The notes beneath the pieces were generated by a model, which worked only from the letters and a program-made list of their open reading frames with translations, had not been told where the DNA came from and did not search any database. Positions 1 through 5,016 of a stretch of 5,016 nucleotides of DNA are shown here, in pieces (within the stretch, counting starts at the first letter, position 1; each line of letters starts with the position of its first letter). The DNA is taken from the NCBI GenBank assembly GCA_039798005.1, contig JBDKGV010000253.1:1-5016 (forward strand). Direction: 5' to 3'. This DNA comes from JBDKGV01 sp039798005. Its GTDB lineage: Bacteria; Fibrobacterota; Fibrobacteria; UBA5070. The position numbers were made by a program, and so were the translations under genes.

Positions 1-991
1 CTGGAAGAAGCTCCCTGCCTGGCTCCACTGCGGGGCCATCTGGATCGTGGCCATCGCCTCGAACATCTCGGCCTTCTGGATCATCGTGGCCAACGCCTGG
101 ATGCAGCATCCGGTGGGCTACGTCCTGCGCAACGGCCGTGCTGAACTCGCGGACTTCTTCGCCGTGGTCACCCAGAAGTTCGCCATCCTCCAGTACATCC
201 ACACCGTGGGCGGCGCATGGATCCTTGGCGGGTTCTTCGTGCTGGGCATCAGCGCCTGGCACATCGCGCGCGGAAGCCATGTGGGCGTCTTCAAGAAGTC
301 CTTCAACATCGCGGCGGCCTGGACCTTGATCTTCTGCATCTTCGAGATGTTCCAAGGGCATCTCAATGCCGAGATCCTGGCGACGGCGCAGCCTACCAAG
401 TTCGCCGCCATGGAATCGCATTGGGAAACCTCGAACGACGTCCCCATGTACCTTGCGCTTTGGCCCGATGAAAAAAATGAACGCAATGCGATCGAAGCGC
501 TGCCGGTGCCGGGGCTCCTTTCCTTCCTGGTCCATCACAACCCCAACGGTCAAGTGGTCGGACTCAAGGACGTCCCGAAGGCCGACCGTCCTCCGGTCCT
601 GGCCACCTTCCTCTCGTTTCGCGTGATGGTCGCCTTGGGCATCCTGCTCTTCTGGATGTCGGTGTGGGCATGGTGGAAGCGCAAGACCATCCAGGACCAG
701 AAATGGCTGCTGCGGCTGCTGCCTTGGATGATTCCCGTGCCCTACCTCGCCAACCAGATCGGCTGGACCTTGGCCGAAGTCGGTCGCCAGCCGTGGATCG
801 TCTACGGCCTCATGCGCACGGAGCACGCGGTCTCCAAGATCGAACCGATCCAAGTGGCCACCTCGCTGGGCGCCTTCTTCCTCATCTACTCCCTGCTTGG
901 CGCCGTCGACTTCTATCTCCTGTGGACCTATGCCCGCAAGGGACCTCTGCCTGAGATCGACGCATCCACCACTTCCGCATCCCGGCACTGA
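1..991 (+). CDS. cydA: Cytochrome bd quinol oxidase subunit I, C-terminal part (5' end outside window)
   Basis: This is the heme-bearing subunit of cytochrome bd oxidase, an inner-membrane enzyme that oxidises quinol and reduces oxygen to water. The frame is open from base 2 and gives 329 residues, numbered here from that codon; by comparison with E. coli CydA (522 aa), roughly the first 115 residues lie outside the window, including the heme d ligand His19. Visible conserved points are: His67 in YIHTV (E. coli His186, heme b558 ligand); Lys133 and Glu138 in PTKFAAME (Lys252 and Glu257, quinol site); Met209 in FRVM (Met393, second b558 ligand); and Glu259 and Arg262 in AEVGRQPW (Glu445 and Arg448, heme b595 region). 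About six membrane segments are seen, near 11-33, 65-86, 100-117, 199-225, 236-255 and 286-310. The Q-loop is short: Lys133 to Met209 is 76 residues against 141 in E. coli. A GTG at base 47 is internal and is not the start. cydB follows directly, which confirms the call. Confidence 0.97.
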   Translation, partial: WKKLPAWLHCGAIWIVAIASNISAFWIIVANAWMQHPVGYVLRNGRAELADFFAVVTQKFAILQYIHTVGGAWILGGFFVLGISAWHIARGSHVGVFKKSFNIAAAWTLIFCIFEMFQGHLNAEILATAQPTKFAAMESHWETSNDVPMYLALWPDEKNERNAIEALPVPGLLSFLVHHNPNGQVVGLKDVPKADRPPVLATFLSFRVMVALGILLFWMSVWAWWKRKTIQDQKWLLRLLPWMIPVPYLANQIGWTLAEVGRQPWIVYGLMRTEHAVSKIEPIQVATSLGAFFLIYSLLGAVDFYLLWTYARKGPLPEIDASTTSASRH

Positions 992-998
992 AGGAGAT
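991..998 (+). promoter_or_regulatory. Ribosome binding site of cydB, overlapping the cydA stop
   Basis: AAGGAGAT lies 7 bases before the cydB ATG at 1006, and its first A is the last base of the cydA TGA stop (989-991). It is a near-perfect Shine-Dalgarno match. Ribosomes finishing cydA would stop on top of it, which fits coupled, near-equal synthesis of the two oxidase subunits. Confidence 0.88.
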
Positions 999-1005
999 CC
1001 GACCA

Positions 1006-2031
1006 ATGCTAGAAACGATCTGGTTTTCCATCTGGGGCGTGGCTTGGGCCGTCTACTTCATGCTTGACGGCTTCGATCTCGGTCTGGGCACGCTGTATCC
1101 TTTCCTGGGCAAGACCGAGCTTGATCGCAAGATCATGATCAACTCGACCGGTCCCTTCTGGGACGGCAACGAGGTGTGGTTGATCACCGCCGGCGGCGTG
1201 ACCTTCGCGGCCTTTCCCACGGCCTACGCGACCATGTTCTCGGCGCTCTACACACCGCTCATGCTGCTGCTCTTCGCGCTCATCCTGCGTGGCGTGTCCT
1301 TCGAGTTTCGCGGCAAGGTGGAGTCGGCCGCCTGGCGCAAGGTCTGGGACTGCTGCCTGGTCTTCGGTTCGGTGGTGCCGGCGCTTCTGTTGGGCGTGGC
1401 GTTTGCCAACCTGTTCGCGGGGATTCCCGTGGACAAGGAAGGCGTGTTCCACGGCAATCTCCTGACGCTCCTCAATCCCTACGGACTGGTCGGCGGGGTG
1501 TTCTTCGTGATCGCCTTCGCGCACCACGGAGCGCTTTGGCTGGTGGCCAAGAGCCGCGATCTGCTGGCGGTGCGGGCGGCTCGCATGGCTTCCAAACTGT
1601 GGGTGGCGACCCTCCTGCTTGCCGTGGCGTTCCTTGCGCATACGTGGTTTGCCACCCGGCTCTGGCAGAACCTGCTGACCCGTCCGGCGTTCCTGGTGCT
1701 GCCGCTTCTTGCCGTGGTGGGGCTGGTGGCCTCGCGCGTCCTGTTGGGCAAGGGCAAGTTCTGGTGGGCATGGGGCGCATCGAGCCTGTTCATCGTGATG
1801 GCGACGCTCTTCGGGGTGGCGGGAATGTTCCCGAACATCGTGGCTTCAAGCATCGACGCCGCGGCCTCGGTGACGGCCTTCAACTCCGCATCGAGCCCCT
1901 TGACCCTGAAGATCATGCTGGGAGTGGTGGCGTTCTTCCTGCCCATCGTCATCGGCTACCAGACGTGGGTCTATGTCCACTTCTCCGACCCCGTGACCGA
2001 GGAGTCCCTCAAGGACGGGCACGGCTACTGA
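1006..2031 (+). CDS. cydB: Cytochrome bd quinol oxidase subunit II
   Basis: This is the second core subunit of cytochrome bd oxidase. It packs against CydA and stabilises the complex in the inner membrane, but binds no heme in the known bd structures. The 341 residues are complete; E. coli CydB has 379. The N-terminus carries the family signature: DGFDLG at 21-26 (Asp24 corresponds to E. coli Asp29), then INSTGPFWDGNEVW at 45-58 (Asp53 corresponds to Asp58), both linked to proton delivery in E. coli. The C-terminal part shows the typical FPNIVASS at 275-282, SSPLTLKIML at 296-305 and YQTWVY at 318-323. About nine hydrophobic helices are visible, near 8-28, 56-76, 78-96, 115-137, 155-181, 199-217, 228-247, 254-275 and 302-326. 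The ATG start is fixed by the strong ribosome binding site just before it. The gene lies 14 bases after cydA and ends 25 bases before a terminator, so it closes the operon. Confidence 0.98.
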   Translation: MLETIWFSIWGVAWAVYFMLDGFDLGLGTLYPFLGKTELDRKIMINSTGPFWDGNEVWLITAGGVTFAAFPTAYATMFSALYTPLMLLLFALILRGVSFEFRGKVESAAWRKVWDCCLVFGSVVPALLLGVAFANLFAGIPVDKEGVFHGNLLTLLNPYGLVGGVFFVIAFAHHGALWLVAKSRDLLAVRAARMASKLWVATLLLAVAFLAHTWFATRLWQNLLTRPAFLVLPLLAVVGLVASRVLLGKGKFWWAWGASSLFIVMATLFGVAGMFPNIVASSIDAAASVTAFNSASSPLTLKIMLGVVAFFLPIVIGYQTWVYVHFSDPVTEESLKDGHGY

Positions 2032-2056
2032 CAGGATCCGTCCATGGGGAAGAATG

Positions 2057-2084
2057 GGCCCGCGGCATCGCCGCGGGCCTTTTT
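2057..2084 (+). terminator. Intrinsic terminator of the cydAB operon
   Basis: GGCCCGCGGC (2057-2066) and GCCGCGGGCC (2070-2079) are perfect inverted copies forming a 10-bp, almost all G/C stem around a 3-base loop. It is followed at once by five T (2080-2084). It lies 25 bases after the cydB stop and 6 bases before the end of the convergent gene. On the minus strand the bases after the stem read CATTCTTCC, a weak T-rich tail, so some termination of the opposing transcript is possible but less certain. Confidence 0.93.
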
Positions 2085-2090
2085 CATGGC

Positions 2091-2939
2091 CTAGAAGACG
2101 ATGTCGACCCCGACCTGCACGAGGTTCTCCTCGTTGTCGATGGGGTTCTGGTCCAGCGGGATCCAGCGCAGGAAGGCTCCGGCGATGTTGTGGGTGCCCA
2201 GCAGATAGACATGGCTGGACAGATCCCACTTCTGCACGATCTCGCCGCCGGCGCGACGCCAGAAGTGGGGAGCCACGTCCTCGAAGAATCCCAAAGGCCC
2301 AATGCTCCCCAGGCGCAGGCGGGCCAGCCCGAAGACTTCCTGGCGGAAGTCGTGGTTCTGACCGATCAAGACCGACTGCTGGCCGTACAGGAATTGGCCG
2401 AAATCCAATCGTCCGTCCAGTCGCATGGCGGAAAAGCCCATGTCCTTGCGGTACTGCTCGACGAAGTGGTCGTGGTAGGCGCCCTTGGTTCCCGCTCCGA
2501 TCTGGGCGGAATTCCACCACACGGCACCGTTCGCCTCGGGGCGGGAGACGGTGTGCACGCACTCGTGCAGCAGCAGGCCCGAGATCTGCCAATCCTTGAA
2601 CTCGTAGCGGTAGCCGGGAGTCAGGATGTAGCGGATGCGCGAGAGCTGGAACGCGGTGGAGTCGTTGCGCGAGATGACCGTAGTGTTCCCGATCAGCCAG
2701 TTGGAGGTGAGTCCTTTCCAGCGGAAGAAATCCACCCACAGGTGGAAGTCCGAACGGTACCCCGGCGGCAGGTCTTGACTGCGCGCCTGCCCCGCCACAT
2801 TGGCCGAGAAGTTCACGCGCCCGCTGGTGCGCATCAGCACGTCGAAGTCCTTGGGAAGCCAATCCCAATGGCCGCGTCCCGCGACGGGTGCCGCGGTGCT
2901 GTCCGAGGCGCACAGGGAAAGCAGGAGCGGAACCAGCAT
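2091..2939 (-). CDS. Probable outer-membrane beta-barrel protein, family not recognised
   Basis: I do not recognise the family. The 282-residue product begins with a hydrophobic stretch (residues 2-11) followed by a small polar STAAP segment, consistent with a secretion signal cleaved near residues 16-18, although the usual positive charges at the start are missing. The mature part alternates polar and hydrophobic/aromatic residues with turns, as in FHLWVDFFRW (65-74), RYILTPGYRYEF (103-114) and VYLLGTHNIAGAFLRW (244-259), and it ends in Phe, the typical last residue of outer-membrane barrels. Residues 125-129 read HECVH, which matches the HExxH zinc-protease pattern but sits inside a predicted strand. 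The start is constrained: the stop codon of the upstream gene is in this same frame one codon before the ATG. No strong Shine-Dalgarno site precedes it, so translation probably depends on ribosomes ending the upstream gene. Most likely it is a small barrel co-expressed with the DUF218 protein; its function is unknown. Confidence 0.8.
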   Translation of the reverse strand: MLVPLLLSLCASDSTAAPVAGRGHWDWLPKDFDVLMRTSGRVNFSANVAGQARSQDLPPGYRSDFHLWVDFFRWKGLTSNWLIGNTTVISRNDSTAFQLSRIRYILTPGYRYEFKDWQISGLLLHECVHTVSRPEANGAVWWNSAQIGAGTKGAYHDHFVEQYRKDMGFSAMRLDGRLDFGQFLYGQQSVLIGQNHDFRQEVFGLARLRLGSIGPLGFFEDVAPHFWRRAGGEIVQKWDLSSHVYLLGTHNIAGAFLRWIPLDQNPIDNEENLVQVGVDIVF

Positions 2940-2942
2940 CGA

Positions 2943-3857
2943 TCAGCGCCTGGTTTGAGCCTTGTCCTTTTTCTTCTCGGACTTGGTCGCCTTTGGCTTT
3001 TCCTTGGGCTTTGCGACGTTGCGCACTTCCGGCTTGGGTTCCGGGCGAGCCGTCACTTGCGGGCAGGCCGGGGCGGGAGGGCAGGCCACGGGGGCGGGGC
3101 AGACGGGGCAGGGGGCACCGACCTGTCCCGCATCCGGATAGCGAAGCGACCTCGCGTTGCCGGGTTGCAAGCTCAGGGAGCTCCAGCGATCCACGAGGTT
3201 CCACCAGAAGGTCTTGGTCCATTCCAAAAGCCAGAGCTTGGCCCCTTCGCGACTTTCCCAACCGGAGGCGAAGCTGCGGCAGGGCGTCGCCACCGGCACG
3301 AAGCGCATCCCTTTGGGTGCCATGCAATTGAAGATGTCGGCGGCTCGGCGTGTATGGTAGTTGCTCGTGACCAGAAGAACGGTGTCGGCGCCGAGCGATT
3401 GCAGGAGAGGGATGATGGCTTGGGCCTCCTCGACGGTGCTGCGGCTTGCGTGGTGAGCTTCCAGCACCCGGCGGCGCACTTCCGTCTCTTGCGGAAGCGC
3501 AGAAAGCAGGATGGTGCTGGTGTGGATGTCGGCCACGACGGGAGTGCCGGACACCAGAAGGCTGTCGGCCCGGCCTGCCTTGACCAGACCCAAGCCCGCT
3601 TGGGTGCGGTCGGCCTCGGCGCCTTCTCCGGCCAGTACCAGAGCCCAGCGGGCGCGGGCACCGGGCGTGTCCTTCACGAGCAGGGACCAGTCGCAGGCGA
3701 TCCACGTCGCGAGACAGAGGATCACAAGGACGATGGAGGCAAGCAGGAACACGGGCCAGCGAGGCCGTGAACGTCGGCTCTTCCTGGGAGGAAACGGAAT
3801 GGGACCCTGAATCGGCATGAGCGGGAAACTAGTCATCTTTGAGGGCTTGCACATCAC
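2943..3857 (-). CDS. Membrane-anchored DUF218 (SanA/YdcF-like) protein with Cys-Pro/Lys-rich tail
   Basis: DUF218 proteins are linked to the bacterial envelope (SanA, ElyC) or bind nucleotide cofactors (YdcF); the exact reaction is mostly unknown. In the 304-residue longest form, a basic stretch (RKSRRSRPR, 25-33) precedes one membrane helix at about 35-54, predicting a cytoplasmic N-terminus and an external domain. The DUF218 core runs from about 70 to 200: RWALVLAGEG (70-79), a RTQAGLGLV helix (84-92), LLVSG (100-104), EAHHASRSTVEEA (133-145, matching the family pattern E..S.nT.ENa with Glu for Asn) and VTSNYHTRRA (163-172). After about residue 245 comes an unusual tail with four Cys-Pro units and then a Lys-rich end. 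The start is uncertain: GTG at 3857, ATG at 3854, 3836 or 3818 are all in frame, and none has a clear ribosome binding site. The ATG at 3818 would still keep the basic segment and helix. It is divergent from eno and leads a two-gene unit with the barrel gene. Confidence 0.88.
   Translation of the reverse strand: MMCKPSKMTSFPLMPIQGPIPFPPRKSRRSRPRWPVFLLASIVLVILCLATWIACDWSLLVKDTPGARARWALVLAGEGAEADRTQAGLGLVKAGRADSLLVSGTPVVADIHTSTILLSALPQETEVRRRVLEAHHASRSTVEEAQAIIPLLQSLGADTVLLVTSNYHTRRAADIFNCMAPKGMRFVPVATPCRSFASGWESREGAKLWLLEWTKTFWWNLVDRWSSLSLQPGNARSLRYPDAGQVGAPCPVCPAPVACPPAPACPQVTARPEPKPEVRNVAKPKEKPKATKSEKKKDKAQTRR
3090..3115 (+). other. G-rich tract with G-quadruplex potential
   Basis: The plus strand has four consecutive G-runs of 5, 4, 4 and 5 bases separated by loops of 1, 5 and 2 bases, a strict quadruplex pattern. 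Three more G-runs lie just to the left at 3070-3081. The tract is the template strand of the DUF218 gene, where it encodes the Cys-Pro-rich tail, so the mRNA is C-rich rather than G-rich. It may simply reflect Pro, Ala and Cys codons in GC-rich DNA. Confidence 0.5.
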
Positions 3858-3968
3858 CGGGGTGGCGTGCCATGCCGCAAGTCCGTCCCGTGCCGCACGC
3901 AGGCCGGCGGCGCCAAGCCTTCGGAGGAGAAATTGTGGGCAAATGGTTCATGTCCTGGTGAAAATCCT

Positions 3969-3998
3969 TTGATGGACCAAGCTATCTCATTCTACATT
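3969..3998 (+). promoter_or_regulatory. Candidate sigma70-type promoter for eno
   Basis: TTGATG (3969-3974) matches four of six bases of the -35 consensus, and TACATT (3993-3998) matches four of six of the -10 consensus, with an 18-base spacer. They sit in the most AT-rich part of the intergenic region. Transcription would begin near 4005 and leave a leader of about 90 bases before the eno start. The match is moderate and the assignment rests on position and composition. Confidence 0.42.
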
Positions 3999-4049
3999 CC
4001 AGCGGTCGCTGATCCACCACCACATGGCGTGCCGCTCGCAGCGAGTATT

Positions 4050-4064
4050 TGACAGATTCTGTCA
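4050..4064. promoter_or_regulatory. Perfect palindrome upstream of eno, possible operator or leader hairpin
   Basis: TGACAG (4050-4055) and CTGTCA (4059-4064) are exact inverted copies around ATT. The site ends 30 bases before the eno start codon and lies between the candidate promoter and the ribosome binding site. A symmetric site of this size fits a dimeric regulator's binding site; as RNA it would be a 6-bp hairpin with a 3-base loop. No T-run follows, so it is not a terminator. I cannot match it to a named regulator. Confidence 0.45.
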
Positions 4065-4082
4065 CGGCCGCCGAACCGAACC

Positions 4083-4090
4083 GGAGAGAA
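4083..4090 (+). promoter_or_regulatory. Ribosome binding site of eno
   Basis: GGAGAGAA contains a GGAG core 8 bases before the ATG at 4095. It supports that ATG as the start, and the protein that follows begins exactly as enolases usually do (MSKIKKIVAR). Confidence 0.8.
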
Positions 4091-4094
4091 ACGC

Positions 4095-5016
4095 ATGTCC
4101 AAGATCAAGAAGATCGTCGCCCGTCAGATCCTCGACTCCCGTGGCAACCCCACCGTCGAAGCCGATGTCACCCTCGACAACGGAATCATGGGACGCTCCG
4201 CCGTTCCTTCGGGCGCATCGACCGGAGCCTACGAGGCTGTCGAGCTTCGCGACGGCAACAAGAAGATCTACGTCGGCAAGAGCGTGCTCAAGGCCGTGGA
4301 CTTCGCCAACACCGAGATCGCCAAGGCGCTGAAGGGCAAGGACCCCTCCAAGCAGGCCGAGATCGACCAGATCATGATCGATCTCGACGGCACCGAGAAC
4401 AAGGCTCGCCTGGGCGCCAACGCGATCCTCGCCGTCTCCATGGCCGTGTGCAACGCCGCCGCCCAGGACGCGAAGCTCCCGCTCTGGAAGTACATCGGCA
4501 AGCTCCACGGCAACAAGAACTTCACCCTGCCGATGCCGATGGCCAACATCATCAACGGCGGCAAGCACGCCGACAACATGATCGACTTCCAGGAGTTCAT
4601 GATCGCTCCGGTCGGCGCCCCGACCTTCTCCGAGGGCCTGCGCTGGATCACCGAGATCTTCCACACCCTGAAGACCATCCTGAAGAAGGGCAAGCACACC
4701 ACCTCCGTCGGCGACGAAGGCGGCTTCGCCCCGAACCTGTCGAACGACGAAGCTCTCGACTTCGTGATGGAGGCCATCAAGGCCGCCGGTTACAAGCCGG
4801 GCGCCCAGATCCAGATCGCCCTGGACTGCGCTTCCTCCGAGCTCTTCGACGAAGGCAACAAGGAAGGCTACAAGTTCTGGAAGTCCAACCCGGACAAGCT
4901 GTTCACCACCGCCGAGATGGTCGCCAAGTACACCGAGTGGGTCAAGAAGTACCCGATCTACTCGATCGAAGACGGCTTGGACCAGGACGACTGGGACGGA
5001 TACGTCTCCTTCACCA
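4095..5016 (+). CDS. eno: Enolase (phosphopyruvate hydratase), N-terminal part, continues past window
   Basis: Enolase interconverts 2-phosphoglycerate and phosphoenolpyruvate in glycolysis and gluconeogenesis, in the cytoplasm, with magnesium as cofactor. The window holds 307 codons of a protein usually about 420-435 residues long, so roughly 120 C-terminal residues lie beyond the right edge, including the catalytic lysine (E. coli Lys341) and the third metal ligand (Asp316/317). The N-terminal domain shows ILDSRGNPTVE (12-22) and the mobile loop SGAST (39-43). The barrel domain shows GGKHADN (155-161, His158), DFQEFMI (164-170, Glu167), catalytic Glu208 in GDEGGFAPN, and metal ligands Asp244 in ALDCAS and Glu292 in SIEDGL. 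No active-site residue visible here is missing. Ile, Asn, Phe, Tyr and Lys use almost only the C- or G-ending codon, stronger than in the neighbours and typical of a highly expressed gene. It appears to be transcribed from its own promoter region. Confidence 0.99.
   Translation, partial: MSKIKKIVARQILDSRGNPTVEADVTLDNGIMGRSAVPSGASTGAYEAVELRDGNKKIYVGKSVLKAVDFANTEIAKALKGKDPSKQAEIDQIMIDLDGTENKARLGANAILAVSMAVCNAAAQDAKLPLWKYIGKLHGNKNFTLPMPMANIINGGKHADNMIDFQEFMIAPVGAPTFSEGLRWITEIFHTLKTILKKGKHTTSVGDEGGFAPNLSNDEALDFVMEAIKAAGYKPGAQIQIALDCASSELFDEGNKEGYKFWKSNPDKLFTTAEMVAKYTEWVKKYPIYSIEDGLDQDDWDGYVSFT

Larger units (their letters stand above)
3858..4094. other. Divergent intergenic region between the DUF218 gene and eno
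   Basis: These 237 bases separate two divergently oriented genes and hold no gene that I can support. The left third is GC-rich. The middle, about 3930-4000, is clearly more AT-rich than its surroundings, as expected for promoter DNA. The right part holds the eno leader with a palindrome and the ribosome binding site. For the minus-strand gene only a poor candidate is seen (TTCACC at 3957-3962 and CACAAT at 3932-3937 on the minus strand, 19 bases apart), so I do not call a promoter there. Confidence 0.7.

Noticed and set aside
2044..2094. Short ATG frame after cydB as a cydX homologue
   Set aside because: Only 16 codons, it passes through the terminator stem, and it encodes no hydrophobic helix.
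2553..2567. Barrel protein as a zinc metalloprotease based on HECVH
   Set aside because: The motif lies in a predicted beta strand within an alternating barrel pattern, and no third zinc ligand in a typical protease context is seen. It is kept only as a point to check.
2904..2915. Lipoprotein signal ending at Cys10 of the barrel protein (LLSLC)
   Set aside because: Leu directly before the Cys does not fit the lipobox, and nine residues without a positive charge are too short for a lipoprotein signal.
1846..3705. Long minus-strand open frame (619 codons) across the two minus-strand genes and into cydB
   Set aside because: It is an out-of-frame shadow with an Arg/Pro/Gly-rich product and no recognisable domain, while the two genes in the other frame have a domain, a membrane helix and a barrel pattern.
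1176..3770. Very long plus-strand open frame (864 codons) crossing cydB, the terminator and both minus-strand genes
   Set aside because: It overlaps well-supported genes on both strands, runs through the cydB terminator, and its product is low-complexity Arg/Gly/Ala-rich sequence, typical of shadow frames in GC-rich DNA.
3867..4052. Possible 61-codon gene upstream of eno starting at GTG
   Set aside because: It has no ribosome binding site, its composition shows no coding bias, and it spans the likely eno promoter.
4049..4054. Perfect TTGACA as a -35 box for eno
   Set aside because: At 16-18 bases downstream there is only GC-rich sequence (CCGAACCG region) with no -10 box, and transcription would start inside the ribosome binding site. 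The bases are better explained as part of the palindrome.

Overview
The window comes from a GC-rich, Gram-negative bacterium: it carries inner-membrane bd oxidase genes, a likely outer-membrane beta-barrel protein and good Shine-Dalgarno sites on the main genes. Nothing in the sequence lets me fix the phylum. There are five genes: two on the plus strand at the left (the end of cydA, then cydB), two on the minus strand in the middle, and the start of eno on the plus strand at the right. No tRNA, rRNA, insertion sequence, CRISPR array or phage gene is visible.

Bases 1-2084 are the end of a cytochrome bd oxidase operon. cydA enters from the left edge without its N-terminal part. cydB follows after 14 bases with a strong ribosome binding site that overlaps the cydA stop. 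The operon closes with a clear intrinsic terminator at 2057-2084. Together the two proteins form the quinol oxidase that reduces oxygen to water and contributes to the proton gradient. The short Q-loop of CydA places it in the compact type rather than the E. coli CydA type. No cydX-like small gene follows cydB.

Bases 2091-3857 hold a minus-strand pair, convergent to cydAB. The upstream gene encodes a membrane-anchored DUF218 (SanA/YdcF-like) protein with an unusual Cys-Pro and Lys-rich tail. Its TGA stop is followed by one codon and then, in the same reading frame, by the ATG of the second gene. That second gene encodes a probable outer-membrane beta-barrel protein of unknown family. The tight junction implies translational coupling and a shared envelope-related role.

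Bases 3858-4094 are the divergent intergenic region. It holds a plausible sigma70-type promoter for eno, a perfect 15-bp palindrome about 30 bases before the eno start, and the eno ribosome binding site. From 4095 to the right edge is enolase, with the strongly biased codon use of a highly expressed glycolytic gene.

Overall this is mostly ordinary housekeeping sequence. The points that deserve a second look are the in-frame DUF218/barrel junction, the unrecognised barrel protein with an HECVH motif, the DUF218 tail with its G-quadruplex-prone DNA, and the palindrome in front of eno. I do not see convincing evidence of a new multi-gene system.
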